A stretch of DNA of 64,000 nt from Lentzea tibetensis (lineage in GTDB: Bacteria > Actinomycetota > Actinomycetes > Mycobacteriales > Pseudonocardiaceae): the NCBI RefSeq assembly GCF_007845675.1, contig NZ_VOBR01000031.1, positions 1-64,000 on the forward strand. Reading direction: 5' to 3'. Shown one piece after another: positions 51,389-61,536 of this stretch. The notes beneath the pieces are model-generated. The model did no database searches. It was not told the DNA's origin and saw only the letters and a program-made list of their open reading frames with translations. Each line of letters starts with the position of its first letter. Within the stretch, counting starts at the first letter, position 1. Position numbers and translations under genes: made by a program.

Positions 51389-54300
51389 ATGGCTACGACC
51401 GACGAGCTTCGTGACTACCTGAAGTGGGTCACCGCGGACCTGCACCAGACCCGTCAGCGGTTGCAGAAGATCGAGTCGGCCGGGCGGGAACCGATCGCTG
51501 TCGTCGGCATCGGCGTGCGGCTGCCGGGCGGCATCGAGAGCCCGGACGACCTGTGGCGGCTCGTGTCGGGCGGCGGTGACGCGGTGGGTGACTTCCCCGC
51601 CGACCGCGGCTGGGACGTCGACGCGCTGTACGACCCCGACCCGGACGCGGTGGGCAAGTCCTACACCCGTCAGGGCGGCTTTCTCCGCAACGGCACGGAG
51701 TTCGATGCGGGGTTCTTCGGGATCTCGCCGCGTGAGGCGTTGGCGATGGATCCGCAGCAGCGGTTGTTGCTGGAGACGTCGTGGGAGGCGCTGGAACGGG
51801 CGGGTGTCGACCCGACCGCGCTCGAGGGCCAGAACGTCGGTGTCTTCACCGGGTTCACCGCCAACGAGTACATGACTCTCGCGGATGGCCGGTCCGAACT
51901 GGACGGGTTCCGGCTGACCGGTGGCAGCGCCAGTGCCGCGGCCGGCCGGGTGTCGTACGTGCTGGGTGTCGAGGGTCCCGCGGTGACGGTGGACACGGCG
52001 TGTTCGTCGTCGTTGGTGGCGATTCACCTGGCGTCGCAGGCACTTCGGGCCGGTGAGTGCTCACTGGCGCTGGCCGGCGGTGCGGCGGTGATGGCGACGC
52101 CGACCGGGTTCCTCGAGTTCTCCCGGCAACGGGGCCTGGCGGCCGATGGCCGGTGCAAGTCGTTCGCGGACGCCGCCGACGGGACCGGCTGGTCCGAGGG
52201 TGCGGGTGTGCTGGTGCTGGAGCGGTTGTCGGACGCGCAGCGCAACGGTCGGCGGATTCTGGCTGTGGTGCGGGGTTCGGCGGTGAACCAGGATGGTGCG
52301 TCGAATGGTTTGACGGCGCCGAATGGTCCTGCGCAGCAACGGGTGATTCGTCAGGCGTTGGCGAATGCCGGGTTGTCGACCGGTGATGTGGATCTGGTGG
52401 AGGCGCACGGCACCGGTACGGCGTTGGGTGATCCGATCGAGGCGCAGGCTCTGCTGGCCACCTACGGCCAGGGGCGTGAGACGCCGTTGTGGTTGGGGTC
52501 GTTGAAGTCGAACGTCGGCCACGCGCAGGCTGCGGCCGGTGTCGCCGGTGTGATCAAGATGATCCTGTCGATGCGGCACGGTCTCATGCCGCGCACGCTT
52601 CATGTGGATGCGCCGTCGTCGCAGATCGACTGGTCAGCGGGTGCGGTCTCGTTGTTGACCGAGGCGCGTGACTGGCCTTCGTCCGATCGTCCGCGTCGGG
52701 CCGGGGTGTCCGCCTTCGGTGTGTCCGGGACGAACGCGCACGTGATCGTGGAGGAAGCGCCGGACGCTGAGTCTTCTGCGGTGTCTGATGTGGACGGTGT
52801 GGTGCCGCTGGTGGTGTCGGGCCGGTCGGCGGATGCGTTGCGGGGTCAAGCTGCTCGGTTGGCCGAGGTCGACGCGGGTGTCGGTGAGGTGGCTGGCGCG
52901 CTGCTGGGGCGGTCGTTGTGGGAGCACCGGGCGGTGGTGCTGGCCGAGGATCGTGATGGCGCTGTTGCGGGATTGCGTGCGGTGGCCGAGGGGCGGTCGG
53001 CTTCCGGTGTAGTGACTGGCGTGCCCGGCGCTGCTGAGAAGACGGTCTTTGCCTTTACTGGTCAGGGCGCGCAGCGGTCCGGCATGGGGCGTGAGCTGTA
53101 CGAGGCCTATCCGGTGTTCGCTGAGAAGTTTGATGAGGTGTGCGCTGCCCTGGGCACACCGGTGCGGGACGTGGTCTTTGGTGAGCCGGATGGTCGGCTT
53201 GATCAGACGGAGTTCACGCAGCCCGCGTTGTTCGCGTTCGAGGTTGCGTTGGCTGCGTTGCTGGAGTCCTGGGGTGTGCGGCCGGATGTGCTGGTGGGGC
53301 ATTCGATTGGTGAGCTGAGTGCTGCGCACGTGGCCGGTGTGTGGTCACTGCCGGATGCGGCCAAGCTGGTCACGGCTCGGGCGCGGTTGATGCAGGCGTT
53401 GCCTGCCGGTGGGGCGATGGCCGCGGTCGCCGCCACCGAGGACGAGGTACTCGAGGTGCTGGCCTCGTGGGACGGTGCGTGTGTCGCGGCGGTGAACGGT
53501 CCGTCCACGGTGGTGATCTCCGGGACCGCGGAGGCGGTGGCCGGTGCGGCCGGGGTGCTGGCCGGGCAGGGCCGGAAGGTCAAGTCGTTGACGGTGAGCC
53601 ACGCGTTCCACTCGGCCTTGATGGAACCGATGCTGGACGAGTTCCGCGAGGTCGCCGAGTCGATCGAGTACCGGGAGCCGCGGATCCCGATCGTCTCGAC
53701 GGCGGGTGGGGATGTGCGCTCACCGGACTACTGGGTCGAGCAGGTGCGCAAGCCGGTGCGGTTCGCGGATGCCGTTGCCTCACTCGAGGGTGCCTGGGTG
53801 GAGATCGGGCCGGACGGTGTGCTCACCGCGATGGTCCGGGACGTGCACGGTGACGTCGTGGCGGCGGCGTTGTGCCGCCGGGACAAGCCCGAGGTCGCCA
53901 CGCTGCTGACCGGGCTCGCGGAGCTGTTCGCCCGCGGTGTGCCGGTCGACTGGACGCACCACGTTCCCGAGCACCGCGGGCACCTGGAGCTGCCGACCTA
54001 CGCGTTCCAGCGCGAGCGCTACTGGTTGACCAGGTCGGGCGCCGGGGATCTGCCGGGGACCGGGCATCCGTTGCTGGGTGCGGTGGTCGAGGTTCCTGAG
54101 TCGGGTGGTGTGGTGCTGACCGGCCGGGTGTCGGTGGGTGCGCATCCGTGGCTGGCCGACCACACGATCTCCGGCGCGGTGCTGGTTCCCGGTGCGGCAC
54201 TGGTGGAGATGGCGATCCACGCAGGCGACCAGGTGGACCACCCGGTGCTGGACGAGCTGGTGCTCGAAGCGCCGCTGCGGCTCGACGGTGTCAGGCGGGT

Positions 54301-57300
54301 CCAGGTGAGCGTGGGCCAGGTCGACGCCTCGGGGCGACGGCCGGTGTCGATTCACTCCTGTGTGGACGGTGGTGAGTGGGTCCGTCACGCCGCCGGGTTC
54401 GTGGCCAGCGCAGGTGATCGTGGCCGCGATGTGGACCTCGGTGTCTGGCCGCCGGAAGGGGCGCGGCCGGTGGAGCTGGCGGACTTCTACGCGACGCTGG
54501 CCGACCGCGGCTACGACTACGGTCCGGCGTTCCAGGGCGTGACCGCCGCGTGGATCCGGAACGGCGAGGTGTTCGGCGAGGTCGCCCTGCCCGCGCAGGA
54601 GGATCCGGCGGGGTTCGGCATCCATCCGGCACTCCTGGACGCGGCAACACACCTGTTGTCGCTCAGGAGCTTCACCACCGACGACGACGCGACGGTCGAG
54701 CTGCCGTTCTCGTTGGAGCGGGTCGTGTTGCACGCGACCGGCGCCACGAAGGTCAGGGTTCGGGTCGGGGACGGCATCGACCTCGTCGACGAGGCAGGCG
54801 ACCCGGTGCTGCAGGTCGGGTCGTTCGTGACCCGGCCGATGCCCGTCGAGCAGCAGGCCCGCTCCGGGGAAGCGTTGTTCGCGGTGGACTGGGTCGAGCA
54901 CTCGGCGCTGGGCAGGAGCACGGCGGCGCGGTGGATCGGGGAACTGGCCGAGGTGCGCGCGGAGCCGCCGAGGTGGGTCGTCCTCACCCCCGGAGAGAGC
55001 GACCTGCCGGAGGTGGGTCGAGTGCGCGCGGAGGTCGCGCGCGTCCTGGCGGTGGTGCAGGAGTTCGTGACGGATCCGGTGTGGGCGTCGTCGCGACTCG
55101 TCGTGGCCACGTGCGGCGGTGAGCTCGATCCGGTCGCCGCGGCGGTGTGGGGCCTGGTGCGGGCCGCACAGGCGGAGAACCCGGAACGGATCATGCTGGC
55201 CGATCTCGACACCGAGACGGCGGAGCTGGATCTGGACGGGCTCGCCGAAGCAGGCGAGTGGCAGGTCGCGGTGCGGGGCGATCGCATCACCGTGCCCAGG
55301 CTGGTGCGGCTCGGTGAAGAGCAGGTGGGTGCACTCGACCCGGCCGGAACGGTCCTGGTCACCGGTGGCACCGGAAGCCTCGGTGCGCTCGTCGCCCGGC
55401 ACGTCGTCACCCGGCACGGCGTGCGCAGCGTGGTGCTGGCCTCCCGGCGCGGCCCCGATGCTCCTGGCGCGGCAGAGCTGCGGGACGAACTGCAGGATCT
55501 TGGTGCGCGAGTGGACGTCGTCGCCTGCGACACAGCGGAACGCGACCAGGTCGAGGCGCTGCTGGCCCGAGTGCCCGCGGACGCGCCGTTGACGGCCGTC
55601 GTGCACGCCGCCGGTGTGCTGGACGACGGTGTGATCACTGCGCTCACCCCGGAGCGGGTGGACACCGTGCTCCGCCCGAAAGCCGACGCGGCACTGCACC
55701 TCGACGAGCTCACCCGAGGCACCGGGCTCTCCGCGTTCGTGTTCTTCTCCTCGACCGCCGGCGTGCTCGGTAGCGGTGGCCAGGGCAACTACGGCGCGGC
55801 CAACACGTTCCTGGACGCCCTCGCCGAACGCCGGCGGGCGGCGGGCGACTCGGCGGTGTCCATCGCCTGGGGCCTCTGGGCGCAGAGCGGCGGCATGGCC
55901 GACGGGCTCGGCGACCGGTTCGCCGGCTCCGGGATGCGCGGGTTGAGCGCGGACGCCGGTATGCGACTGCTCGACGCGAGCCTGACGTCGTCGCGTGCCG
56001 TGGTCGTGGCGGCCGATCTCGATCTCCCGCTGTTGCGGCGGGCGCAGGAGGTTCCTGCGGTGTTCAGGAGCCTGACCGGGCGGTCCCGACGGGTGGCCCG
56101 GCAGAACGGCGGCGGCTCCGGGCTGGCCGGACGGCTCGCCGGGCTGGCCGAGGCAGAGCAGCTGGCCGTGCTGCTGGAGTTGGTGCGGGCCGAGGCCGGA
56201 TCGGTGCTGGGTGGTGGTTCGGATCTGGTCGGTTCGGGCCAGGCGTTCAAGGACGCCGGGTTCGACTCGTTGACCGCCGTTGAGCTGCGGAATCGGCTGA
56301 CCGCGGTGACCGGTGTGCGGTTGCCCGCGACTTTGGTGTTCGACTACCCGAACGCGTCCGCACTGGCCGGGCACCTGCGAACGGAGCTGACGGGGTCCGA
56401 CGAGGTGGTGACGGCGCGCGCCGCGGTGACCTCGCAGGAGCCGATCGCGGTGGTGGGGCTGGGACTCCGGCTGCCGGGTGGGGTGTCGAGCCCCGAGGAC
56501 CTGTGGGACGCCCTGCTGGACGGTGCTGACCTCGTCGGGGACTTTCCCGCCGATCGCGGCTGGGACGTCGACGGCCTGTACGACCCGGACCCCGACGCGC
56601 CGGGGAAGACCTACACCCGGCGGGGCGGGTTCCTGTCGCAGGCGGCGGAGTTCGACGCGTCGTTCTTCGGGATCTCGCCGCGTGAGGCGTTGGCGATGGA
56701 TCCGCAGCAGCGGTTGTTGCTGGAGACGACGTGGGAGGCGCTGGAGCGGGCCGACATCGATCCGACTTCGTTGCAGGGAAAGGACATCGGTGTCTACACC
56801 GGACTGATGTACCACGACTACGGCACCAATGCCGGTCCGCTGCCTCCCGGTGTGGAGGGACTGCGGGCGACCGGTGTCTCCGGCAGCGTGGCCGCTGGTC
56901 GGGTCTCGTACGTGCTCGGCGTCGAGGGCCCGGCGGTCATGGTGGACACGGCGTGTTCGTCGTCGTTGGTGGCGATTCACCTGGCGTCGCAGGCACTTCG
57001 AGCCGGTGAGTGCTCGATGGCGCTCGCGGGTGGCGCCACCGTGATGGCCACCCCCGGCTCGTTCGTCGAGCTGTCCCGTCAGCGCGGGCTGGCGGCCGAC
57101 GGCCGGTGCAAGGCTTTCGCCGACGCCGCGGACGGCACCGGCTGGGCCGAAGGCGCGGGCGTCGTGGTGCTGGAGCGCTTGTCCGACGCGCGGCGCAACG
57201 GCCGCCGGATCCTGGGCGTGATCCGGGGGACCGCGGTGAACCAGGACGGTGCGTCGAACGGGTTGACGGCGCCGAACGGCCCCTCGCAGCAGCGGGTGAT

Positions 57301-60300
57301 TCGGCAGGCGTTGGCGAATGCCGGTCTGGCCGCGGCCGAGGTGGACGTCGTCGAGGCGCACGGCACGGGCACCTCGTTGGGTGATCCGATCGAGGCGCAG
57401 GCCGTGATCGCGACCTACGGTCAGGAACGCGAGACGCCGTTGTGGTTGGGGTCGTTGAAGTCGAACATCGGGCATGCCCAGGCCGCGGCGGGTGTGGCCG
57501 GTGTGATCAAGATGATTCTGTCGATGCGGCACGGTTTGATGCCGCGCACGCTGCACATCGACGCGCCGTCGTCGAAGGTCGACTGGTCGGCGGGTGCGGT
57601 CTCGTTGTTGACCGAGGCGCGTGAGTGGCCTTCGGCTGGCCGTCCGCGTCGGGCGGGTGTGTCGTCCTTCGGTGTTTCCGGGACGAACGCGCACGTGATC
57701 GTCGAGGAGGCGCCGCCTGTCGGGCCCGTTTCGGTGTCTGATGTGGATGGTGTGGTGCCACTGGTGGTGTCGGCCCGATCGGCTGCCGCGCTGCAGAGGC
57801 AGGCTGACCTGCTTGCAGAGCTTGACGCTGGTGCTGGTGAGTTGGCTGGTTCTCTGGTGGGGCGGTCGTTGTGGGAGCACCGGGCGGTGGTGCTGGCGGC
57901 TGATGGGGACGGGCTTCGTGATGGTCTGCGGGCGTTGGCCGAGGGGCGTTCGGCTCCCGGTGTGGTGACCGGTGTCGCTGATGGGCTCGGCGGAAAGCTG
58001 GTGTTCGCGTTCACGGGTCAAGGTGCGCAGCGGGCAGGTATGGGCCGTGAGCTGTACGAGACCTATCCGGTGTTCGCCTCGAAGTTCGATGAGGTGTGCG
58101 CCGCGCTGGATGCTCCGGTGCGGGATGTGGTCTTTGATGAGCCGGATGGTCGGCTTGATCAGACGGAGTTCACGCAGCCCGCCCTGTTCGCGTTCGAGGT
58201 CGCGCTGGCGGCCTTGTTGCAGTCGTGGGGTGTGCGGCCGGATGTGCTCGTGGGGCACTCGATTGGTGAGCTGAGCGCCGCGCGCGTGGCCGGTGTGTGG
58301 TCACTGGCCGACGCGGCGAAGCTCGTGACAGCACGAGCGCGATTGATGCAGGAGCTGCCCGCCGGTGGGGCGATGACGGCGGTCGCTGCCACCGAGGACG
58401 AGGTTCTCGAGGTGCTGGCCGGGCGAGACGGTGTAGGTGTTGCGGCGGTGAACGGCCCGTCTTCGGTGGTGATCTCCGGGACCGCGGAGGCTGTTGCTGA
58501 GGTCGGCCGCGTGTTCATCGAGCGGGGCCGGAAGGCCAAGCCGTTGACGGTGAGTCACGCGTTCCACTCGGTGTTGATGGAGCCGATGCTGGACGAGTTC
58601 CGTGAGGTCGCTGAGTCGGTCGAGTACCTGGAGCCGAGGATCCCGATTGTCTCTACGGCTGGTGGCGACATGGGCACGCCGGAGTACTGGGTGGAGCAGG
58701 TGCGCAAGCCGGTGCGGTTCGCCGATGCGGCCACCTCGCTGCGCGATGCGCGGTGGGTGGAGGTCGGTCCCGACGGTGTGCTCACCGCGATGGTCCGTGA
58801 TGTGCTCGGTGATGTGGTGGCGGCTGCGTTGTGCCGTCGCGACAAGCCCGAGGTCGCCACGCTGCTGGGCGGCTTGGCGGAGTTGTTCACACACGGCGTG
58901 CCGATCGACTGGACGCACCACGTTCCCGAGCAGCACGGGCACCTGGAACTGCCGACCTACGCGTTCCAACGCGAGCGCTACTGGCTCACGGCGGGCTGGG
59001 GCGGAGGGGATCTGGCGGGTGTCGGCCTGACCTCGGCGGACCATCCGCTGCTGGCGGCGGTGGTCGAGTCGGTGGACGGCGTGATCCTGACCGGTCGCAT
59101 CTCGCTCGCCACGCACGCCTGGCTGGCCGACCACGCGATCTCCGGCACCGTGGTGGTTCCCGGTGCGGCGCTGGTGGAGATGGCGATCCACGCAGGCGAC
59201 CAGGTGAGCTGTCCGGTGGTGGATGAGCTGGTGCTCGAGGCGCCGTTGCGGTTGGACGGCGTGACACGGGTGCGGGTCAGCGTCAACGAGATCGACGCGT
59301 CCGAACGGCGGCCGGTCTCGATTCATTCCTGTGTGGACGGTGGCGAGTGGGTGCGGCACGCGACCGGCTTCCTGGCGGCGCAGACCTCTGTCGACCGGGG
59401 TGGCCTCGATGTCTGGCCGCCCGCTGGCGCGCGTTCGGTCGAACTGGACGACTTCTACGCCACCCTGGCCACCCGCGGCTACGACTACGGGCCCGTGTTC
59501 CAGGGCCTGACCGCGGCCTGGGTGCGTGGTGACGAGATGTTCGCGCAGGTCGGGCTGCCCGAGCAGGCGGACGCCACCGGGTTCGGCATTCACCCCGCGC
59601 TGCTCGACGCCGCCCTGCAGACGGCGGGCGTCGCCGGTGCGGACGAAGCCGAGGACGGAGTGCGACTGCCGTTCGCCTGGAACCGCGTCGTCTTGCACGC
59701 GGCCGGGGCGACGGCGGCACGGGTGCGGGTGGTGTCGCGTCCGGACGGGCTCGAGCTCGACCTCGCGGACTCCGCAGGCAAACCCGTGCTGTCCGTGGGT
59801 TCGCTCGTGACCAGGTCGATTTCGCTCGACGCCCTGTCGGACGCCCGCCGGAGGGATCACCTCTACGCGCTCGACTGGCGGCCGATCGCCTCGGGTGCTG
59901 GTCAGCGGCCGACGTTGCTGCTGGAGGTCGACTCGAGCGGCGACGTGCGCGACGTACTGGGGCACGTGCTGAAGGAACTGCAGCAGTTCCTGGCCGATCC
60001 GGACCTGGCCACGAGCGTGCTCGTCGTCGCCACCCGCGGCACGGATCCCGTCGCCGCGGCGGTGTCGGGACTCGTGCGCGCGGCGCAGGCGGAGAACCCC
60101 GGCAGGTTCCTGCTGGCGGACTTCGAGAACGGCGAGGTCGAGCTCGACGTCGACGGGCTGGCCGAAGCGGGCGAGTGGCAGGTGTCGGTGCGCGACGGCC
60201 AGGTGCTCGCACCGCGTCTCGTGCGGGCCGACGAGGAACCGGGCGAGGTGCTCGGCCCCGACGGGACCGTGCTGATCACCGGCGGCACCGGCACGCTGGG

Positions 60301-61531
60301 TGCGTTGGTCGCCAGGCACGTGGTCACCGCGCACGGCGTGCACAGCCTGGTGCTGGTGTCCCGCAGGGGAGTCGACGCACCGGGTGCGGTCGAACTGCGG
60401 GGCGAGCTGGAGGAACTCGGGGCGCGGGTGGAGATCGTCGCCTGCGACATCGCCTCTCGCGCGCAGACCGAGGCGCTGCTCGCCGGGATCGAGGACCTGA
60501 CCGGCGTGGTGCACACCGCGGGTGTGCTCGACGACGGGGTGATCACCGCGCTCACGCCGGAACGGCTCGACGGGGTGCTGCGGCCGAAGGTCGACGCCGC
60601 CGTGCACCTCGACGAGCTCACCCGCGGCCGCGGGCTGGCCGCCTTCGTGTTGTTCTCCTCGGCGGCCGGTGTGTTCGGCAGCGGTGGTCAGGGCAACTAC
60701 GCGGCGGCCAACGCGTTCCTGGACGCGCTCGCTACGCGTCGTCGCGCGGACGGCGAGGCGGCCGTGTCGCTGGCCTGGGGCGCTTGGGAAAGCGGGATGG
60801 CGGGCGAGCTCGGCCACGCGGACCTGGCGCGGATGGCGAGGTCCGGTATGCGGACGCTCGACCCCGAGCAGGGCATGGCGCTGTTCGACGCCGGGCTGGC
60901 ATCCAGCCGCGCCGTTCTGGTGCCCGCCGCGCTCGACATCGCCGCGTTGCGCAAGACGGGAAGCCCCGCGCTGCTGCAGGAGCTCACCGGGCGAGGCAGG
61001 CGCGCCGCTAGCAACGCCCTCGCGGCAGGTGCCTTCGCGGACCGGCTGGCCGGGCTGACGGAGACTGAACGGCGCGCCGCGCTCACGGAGCTCGTCCGCA
61101 CCGAGGCCGCGGACGTGCTCGGCGGTTCGACGGACCTGGTGCGGGCCACCGGCGCGTTCAAGGACGCCGGGTTCGACTCGCTGACCGCGGTCGAGCTGCG
61201 GAACCGGCTCACCGGGCTCACCGGCGTCACGTTGCCGGCCACGATGGTGTTCGACTACCCGAACCCCGCCGCGCTGGCGGACTTCCTGCACGGTCACCTG
61301 GCCGGGCCGAGCACCGGATCCGTCGACGAGGAACAGCTCAGGCGCAAGCTCGTCGAGCTACCCGTCCATCGACTGCGCGAGGCAGGACTCCTGGATGCGT
61401 TGCTGCGTCTGGTGAACACCGCGGACACGGCTCCCGAACTGCCGGATGCCGACGTGATCGACGAACTGGACACCTCGAGCCTGCTGAAGATGGCGCGGGA
61501 AACGCTCAGCCTCACCGGAAGCGAAGGGTGA
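51389..61531 (+). CDS. Type I PKS 3: modules 7 and 8
   Basis: A 3380-residue bimodular PKS. The N-terminal docking coiled coil ([16 protein letters not shown]) matches the class that pairs with the PKS 2 C-terminus. It carries KS-AT-DH-KR-ACP twice, both ATs malonyl-type (GHSIGE, HAFH), both DH and KR intact. Two consecutive double bonds (a diene) are predicted. The C-terminal tail (from about 61310) contains [19 protein letters not shown] and ends in [18 protein letters not shown], a different docking class from the tails of PKS 1 and PKS 2. Start ATG 51389 follows GGAGAG (51374-51379). The stop is 5 bases before the start of the next PKS gene. Confidence 0.95.
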   Translation: MATTDELRDYLKWVTADLHQTRQRLQKIESAGREPIAVVGIGVRLPGGIESPDDLWRLVSGGGDAVGDFPADRGWDVDALYDPDPDAVGKSYTRQGGFLRNGTEFDAGFFGISPREALAMDPQQRLLLETSWEALERAGVDPTALEGQNVGVFTGFTANEYMTLADGRSELDGFRLTGGSASAAAGRVSYVLGVEGPAVTVDTACSSSLVAIHLASQALRAGECSLALAGGAAVMATPTGFLEFSRQRGLAADGRCKSFADAADGTGWSEGAGVLVLERLSDAQRNGRRILAVVRGSAVNQDGASNGLTAPNGPAQQRVIRQALANAGLSTGDVDLVEAHGTGTALGDPIEAQALLATYGQGRETPLWLGSLKSNVGHAQAAAGVAGVIKMILSMRHGLMPRTLHVDAPSSQIDWSAGAVSLLTEARDWPSSDRPRRAGVSAFGVSGTNAHVIVEEAPDAESSAVSDVDGVVPLVVSGRSADALRGQAARLAEVDAGVGEVAGALLGRSLWEHRAVVLAEDRDGAVAGLRAVAEGRSASGVVTGVPGAAEKTVFAFTGQGAQRSGMGRELYEAYPVFAEKFDEVCAALGTPVRDVVFGEPDGRLDQTEFTQPALFAFEVALAALLESWGVRPDVLVGHSIGELSAAHVAGVWSLPDAAKLVTARARLMQALPAGGAMAAVAATEDEVLEVLASWDGACVAAVNGPSTVVISGTAEAVAGAAGVLAGQGRKVKSLTVSHAFHSALMEPMLDEFREVAESIEYREPRIPIVSTAGGDVRSPDYWVEQVRKPVRFADAVASLEGAWVEIGPDGVLTAMVRDVHGDVVAAALCRRDKPEVATLLTGLAELFARGVPVDWTHHVPEHRGHLELPTYAFQRERYWLTRSGAGDLPGTGHPLLGAVVEVPESGGVVLTGRVSVGAHPWLADHTISGAVLVPGAALVEMAIHAGDQVDHPVLDELVLEAPLRLDGVRRVQVSVGQVDASGRRPVSIHSCVDGGEWVRHAAGFVASAGDRGRDVDLGVWPPEGARPVELADFYATLADRGYDYGPAFQGVTAAWIRNGEVFGEVALPAQEDPAGFGIHPALLDAATHLLSLRSFTTDDDATVELPFSLERVVLHATGATKVRVRVGDGIDLVDEAGDPVLQVGSFVTRPMPVEQQARSGEALFAVDWVEHSALGRSTAARWIGELAEVRAEPPRWVVLTPGESDLPEVGRVRAEVARVLAVVQEFVTDPVWASSRLVVATCGGELDPVAAAVWGLVRAAQAENPERIMLADLDTETAELDLDGLAEAGEWQVAVRGDRITVPRLVRLGEEQVGALDPAGTVLVTGGTGSLGALVARHVVTRHGVRSVVLASRRGPDAPGAAELRDELQDLGARVDVVACDTAERDQVEALLARVPADAPLTAVVHAAGVLDDGVITALTPERVDTVLRPKADAALHLDELTRGTGLSAFVFFSSTAGVLGSGGQGNYGAANTFLDALAERRRAAGDSAVSIAWGLWAQSGGMADGLGDRFAGSGMRGLSADAGMRLLDASLTSSRAVVVAADLDLPLLRRAQEVPAVFRSLTGRSRRVARQNGGGSGLAGRLAGLAEAEQLAVLLELVRAEAGSVLGGGSDLVGSGQAFKDAGFDSLTAVELRNRLTAVTGVRLPATLVFDYPNASALAGHLRTELTGSDEVVTARAAVTSQEPIAVVGLGLRLPGGVSSPEDLWDALLDGADLVGDFPADRGWDVDGLYDPDPDAPGKTYTRRGGFLSQAAEFDASFFGISPREALAMDPQQRLLLETTWEALERADIDPTSLQGKDIGVYTGLMYHDYGTNAGPLPPGVEGLRATGVSGSVAAGRVSYVLGVEGPAVMVDTACSSSLVAIHLASQALRAGECSMALAGGATVMATPGSFVELSRQRGLAADGRCKAFADAADGTGWAEGAGVVVLERLSDARRNGRRILGVIRGTAVNQDGASNGLTAPNGPSQQRVIRQALANAGLAAAEVDVVEAHGTGTSLGDPIEAQAVIATYGQERETPLWLGSLKSNIGHAQAAAGVAGVIKMILSMRHGLMPRTLHIDAPSSKVDWSAGAVSLLTEAREWPSAGRPRRAGVSSFGVSGTNAHVIVEEAPPVGPVSVSDVDGVVPLVVSARSAAALQRQADLLAELDAGAGELAGSLVGRSLWEHRAVVLAADGDGLRDGLRALAEGRSAPGVVTGVADGLGGKLVFAFTGQGAQRAGMGRELYETYPVFASKFDEVCAALDAPVRDVVFDEPDGRLDQTEFTQPALFAFEVALAALLQSWGVRPDVLVGHSIGELSAARVAGVWSLADAAKLVTARARLMQELPAGGAMTAVAATEDEVLEVLAGRDGVGVAAVNGPSSVVISGTAEAVAEVGRVFIERGRKAKPLTVSHAFHSVLMEPMLDEFREVAESVEYLEPRIPIVSTAGGDMGTPEYWVEQVRKPVRFADAATSLRDARWVEVGPDGVLTAMVRDVLGDVVAAALCRRDKPEVATLLGGLAELFTHGVPIDWTHHVPEQHGHLELPTYAFQRERYWLTAGWGGGDLAGVGLTSADHPLLAAVVESVDGVILTGRISLATHAWLADHAISGTVVVPGAALVEMAIHAGDQVSCPVVDELVLEAPLRLDGVTRVRVSVNEIDASERRPVSIHSCVDGGEWVRHATGFLAAQTSVDRGGLDVWPPAGARSVELDDFYATLATRGYDYGPVFQGLTAAWVRGDEMFAQVGLPEQADATGFGIHPALLDAALQTAGVAGADEAEDGVRLPFAWNRVVLHAAGATAARVRVVSRPDGLELDLADSAGKPVLSVGSLVTRSISLDALSDARRRDHLYALDWRPIASGAGQRPTLLLEVDSSGDVRDVLGHVLKELQQFLADPDLATSVLVVATRGTDPVAAAVSGLVRAAQAENPGRFLLADFENGEVELDVDGLAEAGEWQVSVRDGQVLAPRLVRADEEPGEVLGPDGTVLITGGTGTLGALVARHVVTAHGVHSLVLVSRRGVDAPGAVELRGELEELGARVEIVACDIASRAQTEALLAGIEDLTGVVHTAGVLDDGVITALTPERLDGVLRPKVDAAVHLDELTRGRGLAAFVLFSSAAGVFGSGGQGNYAAANAFLDALATRRRADGEAAVSLAWGAWESGMAGELGHADLARMARSGMRTLDPEQGMALFDAGLASSRAVLVPAALDIAALRKTGSPALLQELTGRGRRAASNALAAGAFADRLAGLTETERRAALTELVRTEAADVLGGSTDLVRATGAFKDAGFDSLTAVELRNRLTGLTGVTLPATMVFDYPNPAALADFLHGHLAGPSTGSVDEEQLRRKLVELPVHRLREAGLLDALLRLVNTADTAPELPDADVIDELDTSSLLKMARETLSLTGSEG
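51488..56390 (+). other. PKS module 7: KS-AT(malonyl)-DH-KR-ACP
   Basis: KS about 51488-52760, AT about 53040-53920 (GHSIGE/HAFH), DH about 54061-54850 ([21 protein letters not shown]), KR about 55330-56090 ([28 protein letters not shown]), ACP about 56125-56390. The DH nucleotide sequence is close to that of module 4 and shows what the frame there should be. Confidence 0.88.
52226..52393 (+). repeat. KS recombination tract (module 7 copy)
   Basis: Partner of 41440-41607. Confidence 0.88.
56440..61300 (+). other. PKS module 8: KS-AT(malonyl)-DH-KR-ACP
   Basis: KS about 56440-57710, AT about 57998-58850 (GHSIGE/HAFH), DH about 59040-59830 ([21 protein letters not shown]), KR about 60260-60990 ([28 protein letters not shown]), ACP about 61040-61300. 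B-type KR with active DH predicts a trans double bond. Confidence 0.88.
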
Positions 61532-61536
61532 CGGGA